From contig NZ_NETK01000001.1 in NCBI RefSeq assembly GCF_002343915.1, positions 3,668,001-3,732,000 on the forward strand: DNA of 64,000 bases, in the 5' to 3' direction. This stretch comes from Nannocystis exedens (GTDB lineage Bacteria > Myxococcota_A > Polyangia > Nannocystales > Nannocystaceae). Shown here piece after piece: positions 9,161 through 17,790 of this stretch. Positions within the stretch are counted from its first letter, which is position 1; the number at the start of each line of letters is the position of its first letter. Below the pieces are notes generated by a model. That model did no database searches, had not been told where the DNA came from, and worked only from the letters and a program-made list of their open reading frames with translations. The position numbers and the translations under genes were made by a program.

Positions 9161-10072
9161 TCAATTCGCGGCGCCGCTGCGCACCGCCTCGACCGTCGCC
9201 TCGGCGCCCGCGAGTTTGCCGACCAGGACGATCGCGCCGCAACGGCCGTCGAGCGTCGCCACCGCGCGCGCGAGCGCCTTCTCGACGCAGGCGTTGGCCG
9301 CCGGCGAGCCGCCGCTGGCCGCCACGTCGCGCGTCTCGCCGCCGGCGAAGGTCCAGGTCGCCGCGAACGCTTGGCCGGCCGGCGCGCACTTGTCGAGCGC
9401 GCGCCGCTGCTTCGCCAGCGACCCGGCGATGACGAGCGCGCCGAGCATCGGCATGCCTCCCGTCACATCGCACATCAGGTCGCGCAGCTCGAGCCCGTCG
9501 GCGGCGATCGACCCGACCGAGAGGTTCGCATCGGCGATGAACGCGGGACCCCTCGGCGCGCGCGCGGCCTTGGCCTGACAGCCCTGCGCATCACCGAGGG
9601 CGCACGCCTTGTCGATGAACGCGTTCGCCGCTGCGGGATCGACGGCGACGCCGAGCCCCTTGTCGTGCATCACCGCGGCGATCAGACAGCCGGCCGAGTT
9701 GCCGCGCTCGCACGCGCCGGTCGCCACGGCCAGCGCGCGCCCGGGGTCCTGTGCCGCGCCGCCGCTGCCGTTGAGCATGATCGTCGCCGCGCCCATGCAG
9801 GCCTCGGGATCACCCTGCTCGCACCGGGGCACCAGCCGCTCGACGCAGGCCGCACCGTCGCGCCACCCGTCGGGCCCGCGTTCGAGGGTCGCCGGGCTGC
9901 AGTCGGGCTCCTTCGTTGCGACCGGCTCGGGCTGCGTCGCCGACGCCGCGGGCGCGCTCGCCTCGGTCGTCGCGGCCTCACTCGGAGGAACCGGCGCGGC
10001 CGGCTCGGATCGACGGCAAGCGAGGGAGACGAGCAGCAACGACGCAGTGAACCACCGGAACGACTTCGACAT
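9161..10072 (-). CDS. Lipoprotein with Sel1-like repeats and AgmX-like C-terminus
   Basis: 303 aa from ATG 10072. The signal peptide has lipobox VSLAC (Cys19), followed by an Ala/Pro/Glu/Thr linker. Residues of about 75-165 carry Sel1/TPR-like repeats with paired Cys: CEQGDPEACMGAATIML, ACERGNSAGCLIAAVMHDKG and ACALGDAQGCQAKA. The C-terminal part resembles AgmX-type domains (DLMCDVTGG, ATWTFAGGETRDV, ACVEKALARAVA). It is probably an outer-membrane or periplasmic adaptor. It converges on the Kunitz remnant and touches its 3' end. Confidence 0.8.
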   Translation of the reverse strand: MSKSFRWFTASLLLVSLACRRSEPAAPVPPSEAATTEASAPAASATQPEPVATKEPDCSPATLERGPDGWRDGAACVERLVPRCEQGDPEACMGAATIMLNGSGGAAQDPGRALAVATGACERGNSAGCLIAAVMHDKGLGVAVDPAAANAFIDKACALGDAQGCQAKAARAPRGPAFIADANLSVGSIAADGLELRDLMCDVTGGMPMLGALVIAGSLAKQRRALDKCAPAGQAFAATWTFAGGETRDVAASGGSPAANACVEKALARAVATLDGRCGAIVLVGKLAGAEATVEAVRSGAAN

Positions 10073-10140
10073 GGGCGAGCGAGGCTACGCCACACGCGTA
10101 CGCCCGGGAAGGGCCACCTGCGCTCCACGCAGCCCGCACG

Positions 10141-10436
10141 CCGTCGCTCGAGTGGATCTTCGAGATCGATGCGGTCGCGTCGCAAGTCCGATCGACGGGC
10201 GACATCACGCTCGCCGGCGGGACCTCGGTTCCGGAGGACGGGACGCGCGGCATCGGGGTCGAGACCGTGGGGCTCGGCGCGCGGATGCGCTGCGGTCAGC
10301 GCGATGAGCTGCCGCGGCACGCTCCCGTCGCGTGGCCGCCGGGGAGCGTGCCGACGCTCGACCCCGACGAGCTCGCCGAGGGCTCCACCCCGGCCGACAG
10401 TTTGTCCGATGGGACATGCGATGTCCGGCGCAGCCG
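10141..10436 (+). pseudogene. Orphan coding fragment, unrecognised
   Basis: In the frame beginning at 10141, codons show the strong G/C third-position bias of real genes here and read PSLEWIFEIDAVAS, then TGDITLAGGTSVPEDG and MRCGQRDELPRHAPVAWPPG. No start codon with a plausible ribosome site precedes it, and no stop occurs before the convergent gene ending at 10437. It looks like the 3' remnant of a gene whose front and true stop are lost. The last part carries an exact dyad copy (10403-10416). I do not recognise the family. Confidence 0.4.
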
Positions 10437-12218
10437 TCATGCGCGGGCGGGCACGGCGAGCACGGCGAGCTCGCCCTTCTCCGAACCCACGGCCATGCGC
10501 GCGCCGGTGGGGTCGAAGGCGATCGCGGTGACGCGGCCCTTCTTGTCGAGCACCTTCTGGCTGGCCAGGAGCTCGCCGCCCGGATAGGCGAGCAGCACCA
10601 CGTGGCCGTCGAGCTTGCCGATCGCCACGCGCGCGCCGTCGGGGTGGAAGGCGAAGGCCGTCACGCCCTTGCTCGCCTTCTCCAGCGCGGCGTGGGCGGG
10701 CTTGCCGTCGGCGAGCGCGTAGCTCTGCAGCGACTGCCCCTCGTCCGCCCACCCGCCGTGCCGGCACAGCGCGACCAGGTGCTCGCCAGCGGGATCGAAG
10801 CGCAGCTCGTCCATGGCTCCGCCGCTGTACGGGACGCCGAGCGGGTGCGCCTTCCAGAGCTTGCGTCCGCTGGCGACGTCGATCCAGCGGATCTCCTCGC
10901 CGCCGAAGTCGCCCCACAGGACGTGCCGGCCGTCGGGAGCCAGCAATGCCACCGGATAGGCCTTCGCTGGCGCTCCGCTGACGCGCGCGCGCTCGGGCCA
11001 CGCCTCCGCGCCGGGCGGGCCGACCGTGCGCAGCGACACGTCGGTCCCCGTCGTCACCGCGAGGGTCGTGCCGCCCGCGTCGATGCTCGAGAGCGCGACG
11101 CTCGACCCGGGCGAGAACTTCTCGCACGCGAGCTCGCGCTCGACGTCGCCGGCCGGCTCCCACACCTTCACGCGGACGCCCCGGTCTTGCAGGCTGAACA
11201 CCAGGCGGCCGTCGGGGAGGAAGTCGATGCCCCCGCACTCCCACGCGTCGCAGTCCGCCGCGAAGGTCCGCTGCCGCTCGCCGGTGGCGACGTCGACGCG
11301 GCTCAGCAGGTGCTCGGGGCCGCCGTAATGGGGCGACTGCGCGACCACCAGCCACGCGCCGGTCGGGTCGAAGCGCAGGCGGTGGATCGGCTTGGTGCGG
11401 TCGGGCCCGCGATAGCGGTGCAGCGGCGCGAACGGCCCGGCGGAGGCCCGCGCTTTGCGAGCGGGCTTCGCCGCGGCGACGACCGGGTTGGCGACGAGCG
11501 CGTCGGCGAAGCGCTCGATGTCCGGCGAAGGGTTATCCGGCGGCAGGACCACGATCGACTGGGTGTCCGACTTCGGCCGCTCGACGGTGAAGCCGGCCTC
11601 GACCAGCGCGTCGCACACCCGCCCGGCGTCGCCGCGCCAGTACAGGTGGAGCCGCGAGGTCAAGCGGCCGACCGCGTCGAAGGCGTCGTGCGACTGCTCG
11701 TGCCAGAACACGGCCGTTTGCTCCGGGTCGCGCTCGCGCTCGGCGACGATCTCCCAGCCGGCGCTCTGCGTCGAGCCGGCGCACGCGAGGGCGAGCACCT
11801 CGCGCTTCGCCAGCGCGGCGAAGACGTCGAGCAGCCGCAGGAGATCGGCGGACGCCGCCTCGGAGCGCGGGCTGAGCACGAGCGTGCCGTGCTCGGCGTA
11901 GTCGTCGCGCGGGACGTCGCTCGCCTCGATGCGCACGACCAGCTTGCGCCGCGCGAAGGCCATCTGCAGCTCGGCCCGCGAGGTGCCCCACCACATCGGC
12001 AAGGGCCGGATCAGCGCGCCTTTCTTGTCGAAGGCCTGGTCGGCCGCGCGGCTCCAGTACACGAAGCCGTGGCCCTCCCCCTCGTCGCGCGGCGAAAACT
12101 CGGCGAGCATGGCGTCGTCGACCGCCGGGAAGACATCGAGGCCGTCGATTTCGCGGAGGATCCGCTTGAGGAGGGTCCTGGTGATCGTCACGCGGCAGAG
12201 GATACCCGCACCGACCAC
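10437..12218 (-). CDS. WD40/beta-propeller protein
   Basis: 593 aa from ATG 12218; a GTG at 12191 (VTITRTLLKRIL) is an alternative start. The first 230 residues are a mixed domain I do not recognise. Residues of about 270-590 are propeller-like repeats with strand-turn signatures such as LRFDPTGAWLVVAQS, GGIDFLPDGRLVFSL, LLAPDGRHVLWGDF, LRFDPAGEHLVALCR and IAFDPTGARMAVGSEKGEL. There is no signal peptide, so it is probably cytoplasmic. Propellers of this type are interaction platforms, and no enzyme motif is seen. It could belong with the HEAT/propeller proteins at the left end, but it is a separate transcription unit. Confidence 0.8.
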   Translation of the reverse strand: MVGAGILCRVTITRTLLKRILREIDGLDVFPAVDDAMLAEFSPRDEGEGHGFVYWSRAADQAFDKKGALIRPLPMWWGTSRAELQMAFARRKLVVRIEASDVPRDDYAEHGTLVLSPRSEAASADLLRLLDVFAALAKREVLALACAGSTQSAGWEIVAERERDPEQTAVFWHEQSHDAFDAVGRLTSRLHLYWRGDAGRVCDALVEAGFTVERPKSDTQSIVVLPPDNPSPDIERFADALVANPVVAAAKPARKARASAGPFAPLHRYRGPDRTKPIHRLRFDPTGAWLVVAQSPHYGGPEHLLSRVDVATGERQRTFAADCDAWECGGIDFLPDGRLVFSLQDRGVRVKVWEPAGDVERELACEKFSPGSSVALSSIDAGGTTLAVTTGTDVSLRTVGPPGAEAWPERARVSGAPAKAYPVALLAPDGRHVLWGDFGGEEIRWIDVASGRKLWKAHPLGVPYSGGAMDELRFDPAGEHLVALCRHGGWADEGQSLQSYALADGKPAHAALEKASKGVTAFAFHPDGARVAIGKLDGHVVLLAYPGGELLASQKVLDKKGRVTAIAFDPTGARMAVGSEKGELAVLAVPARA

Positions 12219-12328
12219 CGCTGCAGCGCCAGTGCAGCGAACGCGCCGGAGCTCGCGGCCCTCGGCGACGCCCGGATGACGGGGAACGCTGCGAGTGGCG
12301 ACGAGCGCGGGCGGTGATATGCGAGGGC

Positions 12329-12508
12329 ATGGCTCCTTTACCCTCCATGCGCGACGCGATCGTCACCGGGGCGGGCCGCGGGATCCTCCTGTCGGACCGC
12401 GCCGGCTTCGTCACCGGCCAGGACTTCGTGGTCGACGCCGGGATGTCGCGCGCGATGATCTACGCCGAATCACGACTCGACCGTCGCTCGTCGGTCTTCG
12501 AGTCGTGA
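12329..12508 (+). pseudogene. Internally deleted short-chain dehydrogenase/reductase
   Basis: The ORF joins the very start of an SDR (MRDAIVTGAGRGI, the nucleotide-binding glycine motif) directly to the typical SDR end (LLSDRAGFVTGQDFVVDAGM, then MIYAE). Roughly 200 codons are missing, including the Ser-Tyr-Lys catalytic centre. The reading frame is kept across the junction near 12385, but the product cannot be an active reductase. It is a remnant of an in-frame deletion. Confidence 0.75.
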
Positions 12509-12526
12509 AGGGTGCGGCGCCGGCCG

Positions 12527-13900
12527 TCAGGTGCCGGTGACGTAGACGATGCCGAGGCACATCTCGTCGCCGGTGCCCTCGCCCCACAGGATGTCCTTCG
12601 GCTGCTGCTGCACCCCGTTCTCGACCGGCTGGTTGTCGGCGGTGTTGTCCCACTCGCACTCGATGCGAAGCTGGTCACCGGGGCGCACGGTGACGGGGGC
12701 GGTGAGCTGGTAGCTGCCCTGCCAGTTGAAGTCCCAGCGCGGGATGTCGAGCAGGCAGGTGCTCTGGCCGCCAGTGAGGCTCAGCGAGCCGCGCACGCCG
12801 CGGGTGTGCATGTGCAGCGCGGCGGCGTGGACGACGAAGGGATCGCCGGCCTGCAGCCCGCCGTCGGGGAACAGCAGCGGGAGGTAGTTGCTGACGTCGG
12901 CGGCGAAGCTGTGGACGACCCCGGCCTCGCCGGCGGGGATCAGCATCGGCTCGCTGCCCTGGACCCACGCGGGGTTGGTGAACGGCATCATCACCGCGAC
13001 CCGGTCGACGCTCGCGGCGGTGCGGATCTGGATCCGCGACTGATCGGGCCCCGCCCCCGGGTAGGTGTGGTAGTGCATCTGCACGGCGACGAGCGAGCCC
13101 GGCTGCACTTTGATTCCTGTGCCTTCGGGCATGTCACCCGGGGCGCCGCCGGGGACCCAGGCGCCGAGCCAGGGGACGCGGCCGTCGTTGATCTTGCCGC
13201 CGCTCGGGCCGCCGTAGCAGAGGTAGCCGGGGTCGGGGTCGGCGTCGTCGAGCGCGCGGTAGGCCTCGGCCTGCTCGGGCGGGATGGCGAAGGCGATCAC
13301 GTGGTGCACGATCTGCCGCTCACCCGGCGTCACGCTGAGCGCGGTGACGAAGCTCTCCTCTTCCTCCGGCCACGGCAGCAGGAAGCAGCGGTACTCGTCG
13401 GGCGCGATCGTCGGGGTGTAGGGCTCGGGCAGCTCGAGGTCGATGTCGAATTCGAGCGGCTCGGGCGCTTGCGGGGCCGGCGGGGCGTCCGCCGGGTCGC
13501 CCTCGGGCGCGCCGAGCTCGACCCAGTCGAGCAACATTTGGCGGGCGTCGTCGTCGAGCGACCGGTCGTGCAAGTAGGTGCCGCAGGCGGGGTCGGGCGG
13601 CCACGGGGGCATGGTGCCGGCCATGAGCGAGGCCGGCAGAGCGCTGGCGACGGCGCTGGCGTCCGCGTACGAGGCGAGCGAGAACGGGGCGAGGTTGCCG
13701 GGGCTGTGACAGCCGACGCACTTGGCGTCGAGGATCGCCTTGACGTCGCGCCAGTAGGTGATTGCCGCGGCCTCGCCGGCGGTCGAGCTGCTCGCCGTGT
13801 CGGTGTCGCCGCCGGCGTCGGTGCCGGCGCTTTCGCCAGGGACGTCGCCGCAGGCGACGAGGAGGAGGCCGAGCGGGAAGATCGCGGAGATGCGCTGCAT
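12527..13900 (-). CDS. Lipoprotein with c-type heme motif and copper type II monooxygenase-like domain
   Basis: 457 aa from ATG 13900 (MQRISAIFPLG); the frame stays open further upstream, but this start gives a proper lipoprotein signal with LLVAC (Cys17). Residues of about 45-120 hold a single heme-attachment motif CVGCH followed by the PF(S)LASY region seen in cytochrome c-like modules. The rest resembles the copper type II ascorbate-dependent (peptidylglycine/dopamine beta) monooxygenases: IVHHVIAF supplies a His pair, MHYHTYPG a His-x-His, and HAAALHMHTRG further metal-type His residues. It probably carries out an extracytoplasmic copper-dependent oxidation with an electron-entry heme fused on. 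The substrate is unknown. Confidence 0.8.
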   Translation of the reverse strand: MQRISAIFPLGLLLVACGDVPGESAGTDAGGDTDTASSSTAGEAAAITYWRDVKAILDAKCVGCHSPGNLAPFSLASYADASAVASALPASLMAGTMPPWPPDPACGTYLHDRSLDDDARQMLLDWVELGAPEGDPADAPPAPQAPEPLEFDIDLELPEPYTPTIAPDEYRCFLLPWPEEEESFVTALSVTPGERQIVHHVIAFAIPPEQAEAYRALDDADPDPGYLCYGGPSGGKINDGRVPWLGAWVPGGAPGDMPEGTGIKVQPGSLVAVQMHYHTYPGAGPDQSRIQIRTAASVDRVAVMMPFTNPAWVQGSEPMLIPAGEAGVVHSFAADVSNYLPLLFPDGGLQAGDPFVVHAAALHMHTRGVRGSLSLTGGQSTCLLDIPRWDFNWQGSYQLTAPVTVRPGDQLRIECEWDNTADNQPVENGVQQQPKDILWGEGTGDEMCLGIVYVTGT

Positions 13901-14000
13901 GGCCCCGAGTTCAGCACCGAAGTTGTGGAGAGTGTGTGGAGGCCCCGGCAGCGCGCGAGGTCGCGGGTCGGGGTCGCGATCGCCCACGGGCCGACGCAGA

Positions 14001-14014
14001 TGTCCGAAGGGACA
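14001..14014. repeat. Exact dyad copy TGTCC-GAAG-GGACA
   Basis: It lies midway in the 251-bp gap between the monooxygenase start (13900) and the histidine-kinase stop (14152), both minus strand. I see no other ordered feature in this gap. Confidence 0.9.
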
Positions 14015-14151
14015 GCTCGCGCGGCGAGGCGCGAGCAGGCGCGCTCGGGGACCTGCTCGGTCGCCGGGCTTGCCCCCGCGTTTGCAGGGTCGCTCGCGCT
14101 CACGAGGTGAGGGCGAGGCCGATGTGCGCCGCTGGAGGGACGATCGGCGAT

Positions 14152-15549
14152 CTACGCGGCCCGCGGCGGGCCGCTGACCGGGCCGTGGATCGTCGCGCGC
14201 AGGCCGCGAGGCTCCTCGCCGGCGAGGGTCAGGGTGAAGCCGGCGCGGCTGCACACCTCTTGCGAGATCGCCAGGCCGAGGCCGCCGCCCTTGGGGTCGC
14301 GGCGGCGGGCCTCGTCGCTGCGGAAGGTCCGCTCGCCGATCTTCGGCAGGTCGGCCGGGGGCACGCCCGGGCCGTCGTCGACGACGGTGAGGGTGAAGGC
14401 GCCTTTTCTAAAATCTGTCTCTTCGAGCAGGATCGCCACGTGGCCGCCGGGGTCGCCGTGGGCCACCGCGTTGTGGACCAGGTTGGCCAGCGCCTGCTCG
14501 GCCATCGCCGGGTTGCAGCGGGCCCACAGCGGGGCGTCGGGGCGGGCGCCGTGGACCTCGATGCCGCGGGTGCGACCGAGGGCGGCGAAGCGGCGGGCGA
14601 CGCGGTCGACGACGGCGCACAGGTCGACTCGCAGGTCGCCGTGCAGCGGGTCGGCGCCCTCTTGCAGGCGGCACGCGAGGTAGAGGTTGTCGATCAGCGA
14701 GCCCATGTAGACCACGTCGCCGATCGCCCCGCGGACGAGGCCCGGGTCGTCGGCCGGGCGCGCATCGGCGGCCAGCTGCTCGAGCGCGATCTGCAGCGAC
14801 GCCAGCGGCGTGCGCAGGTCGTGGGCGATGTTGGCGAGGTGCTGCTCGAGCGCGCGGTGGCGGGCCTCCATGCGCGCGGCGTCGGCGGCGATCCGCGCGT
14901 GGGCCTGGTCGAGCAGGGCCGAGAGCTGGCCGAGGTCGTCGCGCGCGGGGTCGCCGGCGGAGGCGTAGCCGGCGGCCCGGCCGACCTGCTCGGTGGCGCG
15001 GCGCAGCTTCTCGAGCCGCAGCGCGATCGGTCGCACGGCGAAGAAGCTGGCCAGGCCGACGGCGAGGGCGACGCTGAAGGCGAGCAGGCCGAAGATGATC
15101 AGCAGCGAGGAGCGGCGCTCGGAGACGCCGAGCTTCCAGCGCAGCTGGATCAGCGCGCAGGAGCCGTGGTCGGCGGCGCGGCGCAGGCTGGCCCCGCCCC
15201 ACGGGTCGAAGAAGTACATCCGCGTCGGCGTGACCTCGCCGGCGCGCAGGCGCGCGAGCAGCTGCGGGTCGAGCGGGGGGGCGCCCGGGACCGCCGGCGC
15301 GAGGGTGTCGCCGTCGTAGACGTGGAGCTCGAGGTCGGGGCCGTGCTGCGCGGAGTAGGCGATCGGGTCGCGCTCGCACTGGCGCAGCGAGATCGGGTCG
15401 AGCTGCGGGGCGAGCGCGCCGATCCGCTTGATCGCCTGCTCGATGAACAGCGACGTCATCACCACCGCGACGACGACGACGCTGAGGCCGGCGCAGATCG
15501 CCGCGGCCAGGAACACCCGCCCGGACAGGCCGCGCAGGACCCGGGTCAT
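14152..15549 (-). CDS. Sensor histidine kinase, HAMP type
   Basis: 465 aa from ATG 15549. One membrane segment at about 13-35 and another at about 150-172 flank a periplasmic sensor region of about 110 residues. A HAMP-like linker follows, then the H-box NIAHDLRTPLASL with phospho-acceptor His243, the N-box NLVHNAVAHGD, the G1 box VVDDGPGVPP and the G2 box KGGGLGLAIS. It autophosphorylates and passes phosphate to the regulator encoded just upstream. The two genes overlap by ATGA, so they are translationally coupled. The signal sensed is unknown. A degenerate dyad lies at 14416-14429 in an unusually A/T-rich patch. Confidence 0.95.
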   Translation of the reverse strand: MTRVLRGLSGRVFLAAAICAGLSVVVVAVVMTSLFIEQAIKRIGALAPQLDPISLRQCERDPIAYSAQHGPDLELHVYDGDTLAPAVPGAPPLDPQLLARLRAGEVTPTRMYFFDPWGGASLRRAADHGSCALIQLRWKLGVSERRSSLLIIFGLLAFSVALAVGLASFFAVRPIALRLEKLRRATEQVGRAAGYASAGDPARDDLGQLSALLDQAHARIAADAARMEARHRALEQHLANIAHDLRTPLASLQIALEQLAADARPADDPGLVRGAIGDVVYMGSLIDNLYLACRLQEGADPLHGDLRVDLCAVVDRVARRFAALGRTRGIEVHGARPDAPLWARCNPAMAEQALANLVHNAVAHGDPGGHVAILLEETDFRKGAFTLTVVDDGPGVPPADLPKIGERTFRSDEARRRDPKGGGLGLAISQEVCSRAGFTLTLAGEEPRGLRATIHGPVSGPPRAA

Positions 15550-16244
15550 GTCGGCTCCGGGGCGTCGAAGCGGTAGCCGATGCCCCACACCGTGGCGATC
15601 CGCGCGCCCGCCGGGCCGAGCTTGCGGCGGATCCGGGCCACGTGCGAGTCCACCGTGCGCTCGCTGCGGTCGCCGCCGGCCGGCAGCGCCGCCTCGGCGA
15701 GCTGGCGCCGGGTGATCGCGCGAGCTGGCCTTTCGACCAGGTACAAGAGGACATTGAACTCGTGGGCGGTGAGGCCGAGCGGCTCGCCGGCGAGGGTGAC
15801 GGTGCGGGCGTCGAGGTCGAGCACGGCGCCGTCCCAGCCGAAGGTGCGCGCCGGCGCGGCCGCGTCGGGCAGGCGCAGGCGGGCGCGCACGCGGGCCAGC
15901 AGCTCCTCGATCCAGAACGGCTTGGGCAGGTAGTCGACCGCGCCGCCGGCGAACGCCTGCAGGCGGGCGTCGAGCTCGGTGCGGGCGCTCAGCACGATCA
16001 CCGGGGTCGACAGCCGGCCGCGCCACAGCTCGAGCACCTCGAAGCCGCCGAGCTCCGGCAGCATGAGGTCGAGGACCACGAGGTCGAACGGGCGCGCCAG
16101 CGCCAGCTCGGCGCCGCGGCGGCCGTCGTGCGCGAGCTCGACGTCGAAGCCGGCGCCCTTGAGCCCGCGGACGATGCCGGCGGCGATCGCGGGGTCGTCC
16201 TCGACGACGAGGACCGCGGGGGCGCTGCGTTCGCGGGTCGACAT
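15546..16244 (-). CDS. OmpR/PhoB-family response regulator
   Basis: 232 aa from ATG 16244. The receiver domain has acidic pair Asp16-Asp17, phospho-acceptor Asp59 (VVLDLMLPE), Ser86 after VIVL, and Lys108 (DYLPKPF). The C-terminal winged helix carries LTAHEFNVLLYLVERP, ERTVDSHVARIRRKLG and GIGYRF, the classic OmpR signature. It is first in the two-gene unit with the histidine kinase and overlaps it by four bases. A degenerate dyad (15726-15739) is built into the winged-helix coding part. Confidence 0.97.
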   Translation of the reverse strand: MSTRERSAPAVLVVEDDPAIAAGIVRGLKGAGFDVELAHDGRRGAELALARPFDLVVLDLMLPELGGFEVLELWRGRLSTPVIVLSARTELDARLQAFAGGAVDYLPKPFWIEELLARVRARLRLPDAAAPARTFGWDGAVLDLDARTVTLAGEPLGLTAHEFNVLLYLVERPARAITRRQLAEAALPAGGDRSERTVDSHVARIRRKLGPAGARIATVWGIGYRFDAPEPT

Positions 16245-16326
16245 GCGCGGGCTCTCGTTCGACGGTAGCAGCCGGGCGCCGCGGAAGGATGGAGGAATTG
16301 TGGAGCGCGTGCGAAGCTCCGGCGCG

Positions 16327-16749
16327 ATGACGGACGAGGCCCCGGTCCACGCGCGCGCGATCCTCCCCGACGGCTGGCAGCGGCCGCGCGGCTACAGCAA
16401 CGGCATGGCGGCCCGCGGCGAGCTGCTGGCGATCGCCGGCATGATCGCCTGGGACGCGCGCGAGCAGCTCGTGTCCGACGCGTTCGCGGCGCAATTCCGC
16501 CAGGCGCTGGCCAACGTCGTGGCGGTGGTGACGGCCGCGGGCGGCCGGCCGGAGCACGTGATCTCGCTGACGGTGTACGTCACCGACAAGCGCGAGTACA
16601 TCGCCGAGCTGACCGCCGTCGGCGCCGCGTACCGCGAGCTGATGGGCCGCCACTACCCGGCGATGGCGCTGGTCGAGGTGGCGGCGCTGCTCGAGCCGCG
16701 GGCGAAGGTGGAGATCCAGGGCCTCGCCGTGCTACCAGATCGTCCATGA
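16327..16749 (+). CDS. RidA-family (YjgF/UK114) protein
   Basis: 140 aa from ATG 16327. It shows the family pattern YSNGMAARGELLAIAGMIAWD, the helix FRQALANVVAVVTAAGG, HVISLTVYVTDKREY and the ending ALVEVAALLEPRAKVEIQGLA. The Arg in the last strand (EPRAKVEI) matches the residue that binds the carboxylate in RidA enamine/imine deaminases. It is the first gene of a catabolic-looking unit and overlaps the enoyl-CoA hydratase start by ATGA. Confidence 0.9.
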   Translation: MTDEAPVHARAILPDGWQRPRGYSNGMAARGELLAIAGMIAWDAREQLVSDAFAAQFRQALANVVAVVTAAGGRPEHVISLTVYVTDKREYIAELTAVGAAYRELMGRHYPAMALVEVAALLEPRAKVEIQGLAVLPDRP

Positions 16750-17600
16750 CCCGCCCCGCCGACCCCGACCTGCGCGCCCTGCCGCTGCCGCGGCCCGAGA
16801 GCTTTTTGTACGAGGAGCGCGAGCGCGTTGGGGTCATCACCCTGACCCGGCCCGACCGCTTCAACGCGCTGACGTTCCAGGTCTACCGCGAGCTGACCGA
16901 CCTGTTCACGGTGATCGACCGCCGCGCGCACGCGGAGGGCGGCGCGCGGGCGCTGGTGCTGCAGGGGGCCGGGCGGGCGTTCTGCGCCGGCGGCGACGTC
17001 GACGACATCATCACCCGGCTGTTCGAGCGCGACGCCGAGGGGCTCCTGCGGTTCACGCGGATGACGGGGGAGCTGATCCACGCCATGCGCCGCTGCAAGC
17101 TGCCGATCGTCGCCAGCGTCAAGCGGGTGGCCGCCGGCGCCGGCGCGGTGATGGCCCTCGCCAGCGACCTGCGGGTGATGGGCAAGAGCTCGTTCTTCGC
17201 GTTCCTGTTCCCGCAGGTCGGGCTGTCGGGCGCCGACATGGGCGCGAGCTGGCTGCTCCCGCGGGTGGTCGGCCTCGGCCACGCCAGCGAGATCTTGCTG
17301 CTCGGCGACCGCGTGCCGGCCGACCGCTGCGCGCAGATCGGCCTGGCGACCCAGGTGGTCGACGACGAGCCCGACCGCGACGCGGTCGACCGCGCGGCGT
17401 TCGCCCTGGCCAAGCGCGTCGCCGACGGGCCCCACTTCGCCGCCCGCATGACCAAGACGATGCTGCAGCAGGAGCTCGACATGGACTTCACCGCGGCCAT
17501 CGAGGCCGAGGCCCAGGCCCAGGCGGTGTGCATGCAGCACCCCGACTTCGCCGAGGCCGACCAGGCGCGCCAGCAGAAGCGGGCCCCGAGCTGGCGCTAG
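16746..17600 (+). CDS. Enoyl-CoA hydratase/isomerase (crotonase) family protein
   Basis: 284 aa from ATG 16746, overlapping the RidA stop by four bases. Crotonase hallmarks are GVITLTRPDRFNAL, the first oxyanion-hole loop GRAFCAGGDVDD, the second at KRVAAGAGAVMALASDLRV, and the substrate region FPQVGLSGADMGASWLLPR. Crotonases hydrate, isomerise or cleave CoA thioesters. With RidA in front and an acyl-CoA dehydrogenase behind, a fatty-acid or branched/aromatic-acid degradation role is likely. The exact reaction cannot be read from the sequence. Confidence 0.92.
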   Translation: MTRPADPDLRALPLPRPESFLYEERERVGVITLTRPDRFNALTFQVYRELTDLFTVIDRRAHAEGGARALVLQGAGRAFCAGGDVDDIITRLFERDAEGLLRFTRMTGELIHAMRRCKLPIVASVKRVAAGAGAVMALASDLRVMGKSSFFAFLFPQVGLSGADMGASWLLPRVVGLGHASEILLLGDRVPADRCAQIGLATQVVDDEPDRDAVDRAAFALAKRVADGPHFAARMTKTMLQQELDMDFTAAIEAEAQAQAVCMQHPDFAEADQARQQKRAPSWR

Positions 17601-17790
17601 GAGCATGTCTCGATATACATGGTTTCAAGAGCATGTCCACGGGGACATGCGACAGCGGCCGGGGCGGAGACCGCCGCCCGGCGCGCCGCCCCGACCGTCC
17701 GCCACGGACCTGTCCTGAGGAGCATGTCCCGATGAACATCTTTTACCCGACCGTCGGCCTGCCCTGGCCTGTCTCGAGGAGCACGCCCCG
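17601..17790. repeat. Cluster of dyad elements with a duplicated start region
   Basis: Between the hydratase stop and the acyl-CoA dehydrogenase start lie three related modules. They are 17604-17621 (degenerate), 17631-17650 (perfect 8-bp arms GCATGTCC/GGACATGC, spacer ACGG) and 17725-17738 (TGTCC-CGAT-GAACA). The string GAGGAGCATGTCCCGATGAA at 17717 is repeated 59 bases later as GAGGAGCACGCCCCGATGAA, which is the actual ribosome site and start of the dehydrogenase. The first copy would start only a short ORF. Confidence 0.85.
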
